Shown here: positions 25,928-35,298 of the stretch, one piece after another | Layout: each line of letters opens with the position of its first letter | How positions within the stretch are numbered: position 1 is the first letter of the stretch | DNA from: Bdellovibrio sp047344985 | Lineage (GTDB): Bacteria; Bdellovibrionota; Bdellovibrionia; Bdellovibrionales; Bdellovibrionaceae | DNA: 64,000 bases | Assembly: GCF_047344985.1 (NCBI RefSeq) | Contig: NZ_CP178861.1 | Coordinates: forward strand, 3,658,001 to 3,722,000 | Reading direction: 5' to 3' | Translations under genes and position numbers: made by a program | The notes under the pieces: model-generated | Databases searched by the model: none | Seen by the model: only the letters and a program-made list of their open reading frames with translations | What the model was told of the DNA's origin: nothing

Positions 25928-26680
25928 TTAAGTATTTGATGCCGCAATACGACTGCGGACTTTGGCATAAAATGGGACAGTGTACTTGCAGATAATATGT
26001 ACAATGTCAGTCCAGCGAATATCCGCGATGCAGGCTAGCTCCACGCCTTCATGATAGCGGGGATTTTTCTCAAGGAAATAACGAACATCCGCACTTGAAA
26101 GATCGCGTGTTGTCGGCACCGCCATCTGATCTTTCACTCGACCTAAAGACTTTCCGAAATCAATGAGTGAAGTTTCAGATTTATAGTAACCGCTGAATTT
26201 TCCGTTGTAGAACGTATGCTTCACGGATGCGAGATCTGCGGGAATGGCTCCCTCCAACGACGGATAAGAGCGTGGAAAATTTCGACGCATCAACATGTAC
26301 GTCTTAAAGCCTTTGCTGATGAGCATCCAATAAAGTGGCGCAAAAGGATGACGTAAGCGAGTTAGAAAAAGCACACGAGTGAATGCAGACTGCAAAGTGC
26401 GTGAGCCCCAATAGTCGCTGTCCACAACAGTGTCGCCTGAATAAATCACGCGGCCGCCCTCAGGAAGTTCGCGGATTAGGATTGTACTAAAACCAAATAA
26501 AAATGGTTCTGAAGACTTGCTTCGATCCCAAAGCATAATGACGCTGGTTTTTTCTGAAAGATCAGAATTAAAACGTTCAAACTCCACGTCGAAATAATAC
26601 TTGCCGAAAAGATCGAACATTCGTCGACGAAGAGTGGAATCAATTTGTGATACAGGAAGCAATGTATAACTCAAATCCAT
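25928..26680 (-). CDS. Unknown protein with GNAT-like segment
   Basis: The 250-residue protein has no signal peptide. The segment FGFSTILIRELPEGGRVIYSGDTVVDSDYWGSRTLQ looks like the central strands and acyl-CoA loop of a GNAT fold, but the P-loop RxxGxG/A is not clear, so I give this only as a hint. I start at ATG 26680 with AGGT upstream; a TTG at 26713 has its AGGGA too close. It is divergent from the RnfD-ASPIC operon with 86 bp between starts. Confidence 0.6.
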   Translation of the reverse strand: MDLSYTLLPVSQIDSTLRRRMFDLFGKYYFDVEFERFNSDLSEKTSVIMLWDRSKSSEPFLFGFSTILIRELPEGGRVIYSGDTVVDSDYWGSRTLQSAFTRVLFLTRLRHPFAPLYWMLISKGFKTYMLMRRNFPRSYPSLEGAIPADLASVKHTFYNGKFSGYYKSETSLIDFGKSLGRVKDQMAVPTTRDLSSADVRYFLEKNPRYHEGVELACIADIRWTDIVHIICKYTVPFYAKVRSRIAASNT

Positions 26681-26766
26681 AAAATACCTATCTTGGATAT
26701 AATCACCCTGCAATTCCCTTGTAAAGCGACACTTCGCCGTGGGAAGCTAATTTATCTTATTTTGAC

Positions 26767-29580
26767 ATGAGGAACTATTTTATGAGTTCAGAAAAAGCTC
26801 TGGTATTCAATATATTCACTCTGCCATCGGCGCTTGAAAAAATTTACGCAAAAGCAGATCCCCGCTGGATTATTGCGATAATCTTGGGCTCCTATAATAT
26901 TTTGGGCTTTACCGTTCTTGGTTTCAATCGTTCACCAATGCAAATGGTGGTGACGTCCATCATGGCGTGTCTCCTGGAACTTCTTTTGTGTTACTGGGTG
27001 CAACGCAAATGGGTTTTTCCATTAAGCGCTCTCATCACAAGTTTTTCGCTCAGTCTTTTGCTAAACTATTCCCATAGCTATTGGATTTTAACCGTTCCTG
27101 TTTTCTTTGCGATCGGTTCAAAATATTTTTTAAGCTTGAATGGGCGACACTTTTTCAACCCGGCTTTGACGGGTGTTGTTTTCTGTTTGCTCTTTTCAAG
27201 CAAATTCATCACAGCCGCCCCAGCTTACCAGTGGACAGGAATTGAAAATCTTTGGGTCTTCATGACATTCCTTGGAGTTTTCTTTCTTCTTCCGAAAATC
27301 AATCGCCATTGGCTTGTGATTTCTTTCCTTGCGACATTCACGGCACAAACAGCCTTGCGCGCGTTGATTATGCGTCACCATCTTCCGTTTGAAACACTTT
27401 TCTTGGGAACGTTGACGTCTCCTTCATTTATTCTTTTTACGTTCTTTATGATCACCGATCCAATGACTTCTCCAAAAACTAAAAAGGATCAAATCATTGT
27501 CGGAGCTTCCATTGCATTGTTAGATTTGATTTTTCATATCTTTCAAAGTTACTACACTTTCTTTTTCGCGGGATTTACTGTCGCGAGCATTCGGTTCTTA
27601 TGGTTTCACTATAAAGCGTTTCGCGACGGCGGAGGCCTTGCCGGATTTAAGAAACGCCTGGTCGAATACAAGTATTCACGCAAGTTCACCGGGTCCTTGG
27701 TTGCGGCCGCTTTGGTTTTTGGGACATACAGCGTTGCCTCAAGCCCCGCGCATCTTTCAAAAGTTTTAAACTGGAAATTTGACCCTATTCCTGAATCACA
27801 AAGCGGTTTGCATTCTGAGTTCGGCAACATCTTTGAACGTGTCGATCCGCGTATTCAGCATATCGTCAAATGGGTCTTCAGCGTTGGTGACAGTGTCGCT
27901 ATCGGTGATTTTGATAACGACGGCAAAATGGATGTCTTTTTAACGAATATGTTAAAGAAAGATTCTGAAAGAGCTGCTCTTTATCACAATGAAGGTGGAT
28001 TCCGTTTTTCTCGAGTCGCTTTACCTGAAATTACTACAAGATTCACTCACGTCGAGGACAATGGTATTCCGACAAACGCTCTTTTTGTCGACTATGACAA
28101 CGACAATGACCTGGATCTTTTTATTTCTGTGGCTTTTGGATCATCTCGCCTGCTTAAAAATATGTTAACCGAAACCGGCAAGGCCGAGTTCGTTGATGTG
28201 ACGGCAGAAGTAGGTCTTGAGGATTATAACAATTCCATCACAGCAAACTTCTTTGATTTCAATCGTGATGGACTTTTAGATCTTTATATCGGCAATGTGT
28301 GGCCGGACCATCTTCCTAATTACAACAAGCCAACACCACTGAACCTGTTTCATCTTCCACAAGCTGAATACGATGGCGATGAAAGAATGTTCGACTTTAT
28401 GCACGCAAGCTGGCATCTGGCCAATAACGGCGGCGAGAACGTTGTCTTTGTTCAAGATAAAAAAGGCCACTTTACGAAATTAAACTCCAAAGAAATTGGA
28501 ATGCCAGAGACACGTTGGTCTTTGGCGATTGGAACAGCGGACCTCAACCAAGATGGTTGGACAGATCTTTATATCGCCAACGATTTCGGGCCTGACGACT
28601 TGTATTTCAATCAAGAAGGCAAAAAACTTTACAACCACAAAGGCACCATGTTCGGAAGCATTGGTAAAGATACTTACAAAGGCATGAATGCAAGTATCGC
28701 TGACATGAACAATGATGGTTTCCTTGATGTGTATGTTTCAAACGTGCATCACGCTTTGCAAGCGGAAGGTTCTTTGCTTTGGTTCTTCTCCAAAGACAAA
28801 GACGGCAATATGGTGATTCAAGATATGGCGACGCAATGGGGCGCTCTTAACGAAGACCGTTTCGGCTGGGGCGCTAGTCTTGAAGACTTCGACAATGACG
28901 GCTGGGTGGACATCATCCAGGCTAACGGCATGGTCGATGATACTCCGGATAAAAAATTCGAGAGCTGTCCGGATTATTGGTACGTGAATGAGAAAGTCGC
29001 GCGCAGTGCTCCTAGCTATCACCGCCTTGCCAACAAGTGGGGTGATATTCGTGGACGCTGCATTTATGGAAAAGAAAAAAATCGCGTTTACATCAATCAA
29101 GGAACATCCTTAGGAAAAAAATTCGTCGACGTAGCAGATCTTGTTGGTTTGACGGAGGAAACAAATAGTCGTGGTGTTGCTTCTGCAGATTTCAACAATG
29201 ACGGACGTCGAGATGTATTAATCACTCATATGTATTCTTCTCCTACCTTAGTTCGAAATACTTTAAAGGCCGGAGCGAGCACTCCTCATTGGGTGGGTTT
29301 ACAGCTTCGCGGTGATGGTAAAACATGCAACACACGCGCCGTTGGGACGCAGGTAAAAATGCACTACAAAATCAAAGGACAAAACACGGTGCAAATTAAA
29401 GAAGTTCAGCTTGCTACGGGATTTTCCGCGCAAAGTGATGAACGTCTTCTTTTTGGGCTTGGAGATTCTGCGGAACCCGTTGAGATCGAAATCACTTGGT
29501 GTGGTCTAAGAAAAGAAACGCGTACTCTTGATATCGATAAGTATCACGTGATTCAAATGAGTCCTGTAACGACACCATGA
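26767..29580 (+). CDS. RnfD/NqrB-like membrane domain fused to FG-GAP and ASPIC/UnbV domains
   Basis: This 937-residue protein is a fusion. Residues about 30-320 hold eight or more membrane helices with the NQR2/RnfD/RnfE pattern: FFNPALTGVVFCLL and MITDPMTSPKTKKDQIIVGA. The usual flavinylation Thr motif is not apparent. After a helix at about 310-325 comes an exported part with seven DxDxDGxxD-type calcium motifs (near 381, 443, 498, 594, 648, 709 and 812) typical of FG-GAP/VCBS propellers, and a C-terminal ASPIC/UnbV (CRTAC1-like) domain (HWVGLQLRGDG, ATGFSAQSDERLLFGLG). The function is unknown; electron transfer across the membrane to an external domain is inference. It heads a five-gene operon; the next start overlaps its stop by 4 nt. 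Confidence 0.88.
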   Translation: MRNYFMSSEKALVFNIFTLPSALEKIYAKADPRWIIAIILGSYNILGFTVLGFNRSPMQMVVTSIMACLLELLLCYWVQRKWVFPLSALITSFSLSLLLNYSHSYWILTVPVFFAIGSKYFLSLNGRHFFNPALTGVVFCLLFSSKFITAAPAYQWTGIENLWVFMTFLGVFFLLPKINRHWLVISFLATFTAQTALRALIMRHHLPFETLFLGTLTSPSFILFTFFMITDPMTSPKTKKDQIIVGASIALLDLIFHIFQSYYTFFFAGFTVASIRFLWFHYKAFRDGGGLAGFKKRLVEYKYSRKFTGSLVAAALVFGTYSVASSPAHLSKVLNWKFDPIPESQSGLHSEFGNIFERVDPRIQHIVKWVFSVGDSVAIGDFDNDGKMDVFLTNMLKKDSERAALYHNEGGFRFSRVALPEITTRFTHVEDNGIPTNALFVDYDNDNDLDLFISVAFGSSRLLKNMLTETGKAEFVDVTAEVGLEDYNNSITANFFDFNRDGLLDLYIGNVWPDHLPNYNKPTPLNLFHLPQAEYDGDERMFDFMHASWHLANNGGENVVFVQDKKGHFTKLNSKEIGMPETRWSLAIGTADLNQDGWTDLYIANDFGPDDLYFNQEGKKLYNHKGTMFGSIGKDTYKGMNASIADMNNDGFLDVYVSNVHHALQAEGSLLWFFSKDKDGNMVIQDMATQWGALNEDRFGWGASLEDFDNDGWVDIIQANGMVDDTPDKKFESCPDYWYVNEKVARSAPSYHRLANKWGDIRGRCIYGKEKNRVYINQGTSLGKKFVDVADLVGLTEETNSRGVASADFNNDGRRDVLITHMYSSPTLVRNTLKAGASTPHWVGLQLRGDGKTCNTRAVGTQVKMHYKIKGQNTVQIKEVQLATGFSAQSDERLLFGLGDSAEPVEIEITWCGLRKETRTLDIDKYHVIQMSPVTTP

Positions 29581-31133
29581 GCGTTCTGTCTCAGGCGGCT
29601 CATAAAGCCATTCAGATATATCAGAAAGCCTCTTACAAACGATTTGTAAAAGGACTTTCTGAACTTGAGTCTTTGCAGAGACAAAAACTGCAAGAGACAT
29701 TGTTGTATTTAAAACCGTTTTTAGGTGCTCGCGCTGACATTTCTGATTATAAAGAATTTCGTGAAAAGTTTCCGGTCAGTTCTTATCAAGACTATCGCGA
29801 AATCTTTTCTGCCGAAAGAAAGTCAGATAATAAAACATTACCTGAAGTCGTGCGCTTTCAACCCACCAGTGGATCTACCGATAACTTAAAGTGGATTCCC
29901 TATACCCAACAGCTTCTTAAAGATTTCGACTCTGCCCTGGGCCCTTGGCTGTATGATTTTTATTCTTCATATCCGGAGATCTTAAGAGGCGCCCACTATT
30001 GGTCTCTTTCATGGCTTCCTCAAGATCTTCGTGATGAGGGTGTGAGGCTTAACGATACGGAACTTTTTCCGGCGTGGAAAAAGCTGTTGTTAAGGCAAAC
30101 CATGGCCGTTGTAGCACCTGTGGATCTTGCTGGAAGCAGCGAAAGCTCCTTGTTTGCCACACTGGCTTATTTGCTGGATCGAGACGATTTAAGTTTTGCT
30201 TCCGTGTGGAGTCCGACTTATTGGCTGACTCTTTTAAAAATTTTAGAGATACATCAGAAGTCTTTAGCGTATTCGCTGATTGAAGGCGAATGGCAGGCCT
30301 ATTCTGATGAATTGACGATGTTAGAGTGTCCTCATAATCCCGAAAGAGGTCGTGAGCTTTTGTCTTCGACGGACGCGCAAGAACTCTGGCCTCAATTGAA
30401 AGCTTTGAGTTGTTGGACGACTTCAACCAGTTCCGCTTTTTCAAAAGATATCGAACGTCGTTTTCCAAAAATAAAAGTTATTGGAAAAGGGCTTTGGGCC
30501 ACAGAAGGAGTTGTGACTATTCCTTTCCAAGGACATTATACTTTGGCATCACAAAGCCATTTCTTTGAGTTTGAAGATATCGACTCTAAAGAAATTCTGC
30601 CTTCTTGGGAATTGCGGATCGGGCAAAAAGTCAGCCCCCTTCTCACGACGACAGGCGGATTGATCCGTTATAAAATGCAGGATGTTTTGGAAGTCGCGGG
30701 TTTTAATAAAAAAACACCATGCTTAAATTTTCTGGGACGTGCCGACGGGATTGATATGGTTGGCGAAAAAACCTCAAGTCTTCGTGCTCAAGAAGTTTTA
30801 TCTTCCCTGTGTGATTTCGCTCCCCACCAAGAAGCATTCCTATTTGCGGTGAAAGCGGAAACAAGCCAGCACTATTGCGCTGTTCTTGATCGTCACGGCA
30901 ATAGAACTCTTGAAGAGCTTTCCAAAAAATTAGAAGAAATATTATCAGAATCATTCCACTACAAACTTGCTCGCGAATTACAACAACTAGGACCTGCTCA
31001 AGTATTGGTGCATGAAAAAGCTCATGAGAAGTACTTACAGCTTCATTTAAATCGCGGTATGGTATTAGGGAATATTAAAACGGAGTCTTTGCGCCTCATT
31101 TCGGAAAAAGAACTCCAGGAGAATTTTTTATGA
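29577..31133 (+). CDS. GH3-family acyl-acid-amido synthetase
   Basis: The 518-residue protein matches the GH3 branch of adenylate-forming enzymes: TSGST ATP loop (about 95-100, preceded by RFQP), an ATEG motif near 310 and IRYKMQDVLEV near 362 (the YRVGD-like motif). Plant GH3 enzymes join jasmonate or auxin to amino acids through an acyl-adenylate; bacterial members are scattered and mostly uncharacterised. There is no signal peptide. The acid and amine here are unknown. Both ends overlap neighbours by 4 nt (ATGA), so it is translationally coupled to the RnfD-ASPIC gene and the Rieske gene. Confidence 0.85.
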   Translation: MSVLSQAAHKAIQIYQKASYKRFVKGLSELESLQRQKLQETLLYLKPFLGARADISDYKEFREKFPVSSYQDYREIFSAERKSDNKTLPEVVRFQPTSGSTDNLKWIPYTQQLLKDFDSALGPWLYDFYSSYPEILRGAHYWSLSWLPQDLRDEGVRLNDTELFPAWKKLLLRQTMAVVAPVDLAGSSESSLFATLAYLLDRDDLSFASVWSPTYWLTLLKILEIHQKSLAYSLIEGEWQAYSDELTMLECPHNPERGRELLSSTDAQELWPQLKALSCWTTSTSSAFSKDIERRFPKIKVIGKGLWATEGVVTIPFQGHYTLASQSHFFEFEDIDSKEILPSWELRIGQKVSPLLTTTGGLIRYKMQDVLEVAGFNKKTPCLNFLGRADGIDMVGEKTSSLRAQEVLSSLCDFAPHQEAFLFAVKAETSQHYCAVLDRHGNRTLEELSKKLEEILSESFHYKLARELQQLGPAQVLVHEKAHEKYLQLHLNRGMVLGNIKTESLRLISEKELQENFL

Positions 31134-32182
31134 TGTTAAGTCTTCGCGAACGGGATAAGGCTTTAATCAACAACTGGTATATTGCTTGTCTTTCTAACGA
31201 ATTAACTTCAGAAGCCGCTTTGAAGCGTGTGATCTATGACACGCCTATCGCTCTTTTTAGAAATTCTCTAGGAAAACCCGCAGCTCTTTTAGATCGCTGC
31301 GTGCACCGTGGAGCCCAACTTTCGCTTGGTTATTGCGATGAAGGACACTTACGCTGCCCCTATCACGGATGGCGCTACGATTCTCAAGGTGTCGTGAATG
31401 AAATTCCTTCTGAAGGAAAAGGCGAATGCAAGGGCCGACATCAACAGCGCGCTTACCCAGCCATCGAACAAGACGGTGTGATTTGGGTATGGATGGGCGA
31501 TGAAGCTCCTAAAACGGAAACTCCTCCCTGGCGCTTTCCCAATTATGGTGAAAACAAATGGTGTCACTACTACATGATCACGGACTTTGAAAACGAAGTG
31601 ACGAATCTTGTAGAAAATTTTATGGACGTTCCGCACACCGTGTTCGTGCACTCAGGATGGTTTCGTGACCGCCAGATGACTCATGTTCCGATGACGGTGG
31701 ATGTGGAAAACGGGCAAGTCAATGTCACTTACCATCAGCCTCAAGATTCTATCGGATTTACAAGATTCTTGATCAACCCACTGAATGAAAAGATGACTCA
31801 CACGGATCGTTTTATTTTCCCTAACATCACACGAGTCGATTACACATTCGGAAGCTCGTCTGCGTTTATTATTAATTCTCAGTGCACGCCGGTCTCAACG
31901 ATGAAATCTCGTGTATACACTTACATCGCTTTTAAAACTTTGAACTATGCGTTTTTATTAAAACCACTGATGCAGTTTTACACCCGCCAAGTGATTGAAC
32001 AAGATGTAGAGATCATGAAAAACCAGGGTGATAATTTAAAAATCTTCCCTGATGTTCCTTTCCGTTCGAGCGAGGCCGACGAGTTGCACTTGGCCATCGA
32101 AAAAATCCGTCGCTACGGAATTGAAGACAAGCCCGAGACTTTTACCTTTGCCAAAAAAAGTGAGAAGCAATTTTGGATATAA
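31130..32182 (+). CDS. Rieske non-haem iron oxygenase
   Basis: The 350-residue protein has a Rieske [2Fe-2S] site (C57, H59, C76, H79 in CVHRGAQLSLGYC and CPYHGW) and a mononuclear iron motif NFMDVPHTVFVH (about 166-177), the two centres of aromatic-ring-hydroxylating and related oxygenases such as VanA- and PAO/TIC55-like enzymes. It uses O2 and electrons from a reductase; none is encoded next to it. Dual ATGs at 31130 and 31133 overlap the GH3 stop. The substrate may be the product or precursor of the GH3 amide, which is inference. Confidence 0.9.
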   Translation: MMLSLRERDKALINNWYIACLSNELTSEAALKRVIYDTPIALFRNSLGKPAALLDRCVHRGAQLSLGYCDEGHLRCPYHGWRYDSQGVVNEIPSEGKGECKGRHQQRAYPAIEQDGVIWVWMGDEAPKTETPPWRFPNYGENKWCHYYMITDFENEVTNLVENFMDVPHTVFVHSGWFRDRQMTHVPMTVDVENGQVNVTYHQPQDSIGFTRFLINPLNEKMTHTDRFIFPNITRVDYTFGSSSAFIINSQCTPVSTMKSRVYTYIAFKTLNYAFLLKPLMQFYTRQVIEQDVEIMKNQGDNLKIFPDVPFRSSEADELHLAIEKIRRYGIEDKPETFTFAKKSEKQFWI

Positions 32183-33300
32183 GTGAATTTTTAAAGTCCC
32201 ATCCTGGTGTCACCGTTGCGACAGAGAAAGACAACCAGGAGATTTTAAACTTTTTTAGCCAGACGCAGATTCAAGGGCGTGGGTTGAATATCGTCTATGA
32301 CAGGACTCCTGACTTTTTTGCATTTTTAAAAATTCATTCTCCCCATGTTTTAGTTCTTATCTATCGAGATGCTGCTGGTGACATTCAAGGTGTTGCCACC
32401 ATGCTTTTCCGAAAAGGATACGTTGACGGAAAAGTTTCTGAAGTTTGTTATCTGGGTGATCTGCGTATGGGCTTTGATCGAAAAGGGGCCGTGCTGTGGC
32501 GAAAGATCTATGGTGAATTCTTCGCCCGCAAGAATGAAATTGACCAGCTTAAAGACGTTGAGCTTTTTTATACTTGTTTAATTGACGACAATGAACTTTC
32601 GCAAAGGAGTCTTGCGCGCAATAAAAAATCAGGATTTGCCTATCATCGTGTCTGCCCTTATTCGATGGTGACTTTGATGATGAAAAAGCCTGGGTTGCCC
32701 GCTTCACCAACAGGATATGAAGTAAGCAGCGATCCTTCGTTAGAAAATCTTATTGGCTTTTACAAAAAGAACGAAGACATCTCGACTGCGGGATATTTGT
32801 ATTCCCAAGAAATTCCGGAGCGTTTGAAGAGCTGGCCCCAGTTTTCCAAAGAAGATTTCCTCATTGTTCGACATGAGGGACGCATTGTTGCCTCTTGCGC
32901 TTTGTGGTCTCCGCGCGAATGCAAACGCATTCTTCTTACAAGGGTTCCCTTTCATCTTCGCATCGTTTTTTCTTTTTTGCGTATTCTTAGCTTTGGAAAG
33001 TTTCAATTTGCAGGTGAGTTGAAGGTTCTCTACGTGACTCATCTTCTTTTTGATCAAAAACTTTCTCAAGACGAAAAAGTAAAAATCTTTAAAGAAGTTT
33101 TAAAAGAAGCATGGAAAGTTCGTGAGAAAAAAGGTTATCATTTCTTAAGTTTCTGCGACTTTAAAGAGACGTCCTTAAAAGCAGCGGCGGATTCTTTCAT
33201 CACAAATGACGTGGCCATGGCCATTCATGAAGTGATGGGTAGCGAAGACGAAACTCCTGCCAGTAAAAAGGACTACGGCTTTGAAATGGCATTAGTGTAA
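32173..33300 (+). CDS. GNAT-like protein in Rieske/GH3 operon
   Basis: The 375-residue protein has no signal peptide. Its layout suggests two GNAT-like halves: residues about 10-150 (VLVLIYRDAAGDIQGVATMLF, YLGDLRMGFDRKGAVLWR) and about 190-340 (EDFLIVRHEGRIVASCALW, LYVTHLLFDQKLSQDEK). Strand patterns are GNAT-like but a canonical acyl-CoA P-loop is not clear. The frame opens at TTG 32173 with GAGAAG upstream and overlaps the Rieske stop by 10 bp. An acyl-transfer role in the operon's pathway is inference. Confidence 0.65.
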   Translation: MDISEFLKSHPGVTVATEKDNQEILNFFSQTQIQGRGLNIVYDRTPDFFAFLKIHSPHVLVLIYRDAAGDIQGVATMLFRKGYVDGKVSEVCYLGDLRMGFDRKGAVLWRKIYGEFFARKNEIDQLKDVELFYTCLIDDNELSQRSLARNKKSGFAYHRVCPYSMVTLMMKKPGLPASPTGYEVSSDPSLENLIGFYKKNEDISTAGYLYSQEIPERLKSWPQFSKEDFLIVRHEGRIVASCALWSPRECKRILLTRVPFHLRIVFSFLRILSFGKFQFAGELKVLYVTHLLFDQKLSQDEKVKIFKEVLKEAWKVREKKGYHFLSFCDFKETSLKAAADSFITNDVAMAIHEVMGSEDETPASKKDYGFEMALV

Positions 33301-33309
33301 GGGGCACAA

Positions 33310-33909
33310 ATGGCTTTTTTGTTTCCAGTATTGTTGGTCGTTCAATTTTTATGTTCGATATGGTTTTACTACAAACAAAACAAAGGCGCTTTCGTTGGTG
33401 GCCCTATTAGTTGGCCCAAGGCTGTGTGGCTTTATCATGCAATCTTCTCGTGGTTCTTGGTACCACTGGTGTATTTGTCTCTACCTGACTTGCATATTTC
33501 CTTAAAAATTCTGATTGGTTTGCATGCTCTTATTTGGTGGATTCGCGGACCTTTAGAACTCGTTATGATTTACAAATTCTTTAACTGGACACCCCGTTAC
33601 GGAATCACCCACGACGTCTTCCACGTGATTTTGCTATTTGCAGGAATGATCGCAACGGCAAAACTTTGGCCCGAGAACATGACCAATTGGATGGCCTTTG
33701 TGTATTGCGGAGTCACCGTCTTGATGTTGTGTTTTGAAATTAGTTTCGCAGCTTTGTTCTTGGAAGTTCGCGGCAACGAAGACTGCCGAATTTATTATGC
33801 CGCTGATGAACCAAAATGGAGATTCATCAACTGGCTCACAAAAGTGGGACTGACATTCGGTGTGGGTCACGCAATTATTCAAGCAATTCTGGCAGTCGTT
33901 TATCTCTAA
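33310..33909 (+). CDS. Multi-pass membrane protein, last gene of operon
   Basis: The 199-residue protein has five or six hydrophobic helices and little outside the membrane. I recognise no family. Conserved-looking charged residues in the middle (WWIRGPLELVMIY, THDVFHVIL) could bind a ligand or metal. It starts 9 bp after the GNAT-like gene and is followed at once by a terminator, which closes the five-gene operon beginning at 26767. Confidence 0.7.
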   Translation: MAFLFPVLLVVQFLCSIWFYYKQNKGAFVGGPISWPKAVWLYHAIFSWFLVPLVYLSLPDLHISLKILIGLHALIWWIRGPLELVMIYKFFNWTPRYGITHDVFHVILLFAGMIATAKLWPENMTNWMAFVYCGVTVLMLCFEISFAALFLEVRGNEDCRIYYAADEPKWRFINWLTKVGLTFGVGHAIIQAILAVVYL

Positions 33910-33940
33910 AAAAAGGAGCGATTTCTCACTCCTTTTATTT
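33909..33940 (+). terminator. Terminator of the RnfD-ASPIC/GH3/Rieske operon
   Basis: AAAGGAG (33912-33918) pairs with CTCCTTT (33929-33935), flanked by A- and T-rich tracts. It may serve the convergent AhpD-like gene as well. Confidence 0.75.
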
Positions 33941-33954
33941 TAAATCCTATTCTT

Positions 33955-34491
33955 CTATTTAAATTGATAGCCAGTTTGCGCAATTCTACGACCGATATCA
34001 TGATAAACCGGTGTCGCATCCGGAGTCGTCGCACGAAGACCATCTACATAACGATTGTACATACAGAAAGCCGCCGCAATGAGAACTGTATCGTGAATTT
34101 CGATATCAGTGGCACCTTGAGCTTTCGCATTTTTAATCATCTCTTCAGAAACACCCAGCGCTTGTTTTTGCACTTGGCCTGCGATCTTAAGCAAAGATTT
34201 AAGTTTGCTTGAAATCGGCGCTGTTTCAAAATTCGTCTTCACTTGTTCAACAAGATCAAAATTGTCCTCTAAAAGAACTCCCGCAATCGCAGAATGAGAA
34301 CGCGTACAAAATTGGCAGTTGTTAAGATTGGACACGTAAGAGGCAATCATTTCACGCTCTCCGCGAGTCAAAGAAGAAGGACCTACCAGTAAAGTTTCCG
34401 CAAGTTCATTCAGAGGCTTTGCGGTTTCAGGTCTAAAACCCATCAATCCAATAATACCAGGCATGTCGTTATTAAGTTGAATATGAGGCAT
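33955..34491 (-). CDS. AhpD/carboxymuconolactone-decarboxylase-family peroxidase-like protein
   Basis: The 178-residue cytoplasmic protein has the AhpD-like motif SNLNNCQFCTRSHSAIA with a redox CxxC and downstream histidine, in an all-helical protein of the CMD superfamily. Such proteins reduce peroxides or recycle thiols. Conserved features include LTRGEREMIASYVS before the motif and DTVLIAAAFCMYNRYVDGL after it. ATG 34491 has GGGAG at 6 nt; an upstream in-frame start adds five residues only. The physiological reductant is not evident. Confidence 0.88.
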   Translation of the reverse strand: MPHIQLNNDMPGIIGLMGFRPETAKPLNELAETLLVGPSSLTRGEREMIASYVSNLNNCQFCTRSHSAIAGVLLEDNFDLVEQVKTNFETAPISSKLKSLLKIAGQVQKQALGVSEEMIKNAKAQGATDIEIHDTVLIAAAFCMYNRYVDGLRATTPDATPVYHDIGRRIAQTGYQFK

Positions 34492-34659
34492 AAAAACTCC
34501 CTTCATTTCAAAAAAGGCTATGGCGGTTTTGCGCCCGAAGCAATCTTATTACATGACGGATGTTGCCCTGCTCTTGACGAATTTAAACAGTTTAAACAGG
34601 GTTTACCACTTTGACCGTCAGGAGAATGATGGAGTTTCAAAACAACAAAAGGAGCTCCT

Positions 34660-35298
34660 ATGAAAACATTATTAATAGTTTCTACTTTGGCGCTTATGAC
34701 ATTCGTAAGCCCTCCGAGTCATGCAACTGGCGCACATGCTGCTACAGAAGGCCCTTCAAAAGCAGTCTCTACACAAATGGCTGTGAGAGATCTTTGGGTA
34801 GATCATATCTTTTGGATTCGCTCCGTCGTTGTAGCGAAGGCCGATAAAAATAAAAAAGCCGAAACGTTGGCGGATCAACAGGTTGTTGAAAACGCAAAAA
34901 AAATCGCAGGCGTGATTGAGCCCTTCTATGGAAAACCCGCAAGCGAAAAACTTTTCGGTTTGTTAGCAGGTCACTACGGCGCAGTGAAAGATTATATGAA
35001 TGCGACTCTACCAACTCCGAACACAGAAAAACAAAAGAGTGCAACGGAGAAACTTACTACCAACGCCATCGAAATCGCGACATTCCTAAGTGGAGCAAAC
35101 CCAAATCTTCCAAAAGACACGCTAGTAAGTCTTTTGGCAGCCCACGGTGGACATCACATCGCTCAAATCAACGAAATCCAAAAGAAAGATTTCACAGCAG
35201 AAGCGCAAACTTGGGCCGACATGAAACAACACATGTACACGCTATCAGATGCCTTAGTAGGCGGAATCGGCAAACAATTCCCAGAAAAATTCAAATAA
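34660..35298 (+). CDS. Secreted helical-bundle protein with repeated LW-H-W / GHY motif
   Basis: The 212-residue protein has a signal peptide (residues 1-22) and a helical mature part. VRDLWVDHIFWIRSVV, PFYGKPASEKLFGLLAGHY and GIGKQFPEKF match a family I remember from Firmicutes and others (LW-x2-H-x2-W-x-R start, KQFPxKF end) that has no defined function. AAAGGAG before the ATG forms a small palindrome with the next bases. A group of hairpins and a terminator follow before the tRNA gene. Confidence 0.75.
   Translation: MKTLLIVSTLALMTFVSPPSHATGAHAATEGPSKAVSTQMAVRDLWVDHIFWIRSVVVAKADKNKKAETLADQQVVENAKKIAGVIEPFYGKPASEKLFGLLAGHYGAVKDYMNATLPTPNTEKQKSATEKLTTNAIEIATFLSGANPNLPKDTLVSLLAAHGGHHIAQINEIQKKDFTAEAQTWADMKQHMYTLSDALVGGIGKQFPEKFK

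Noticed and set aside
26767..27730. Complete Rnf electron-transport complex
   Set aside because: Only a D-subunit-like domain is present; no rnfABCGE genes are adjacent and the flavin motif is not visible.
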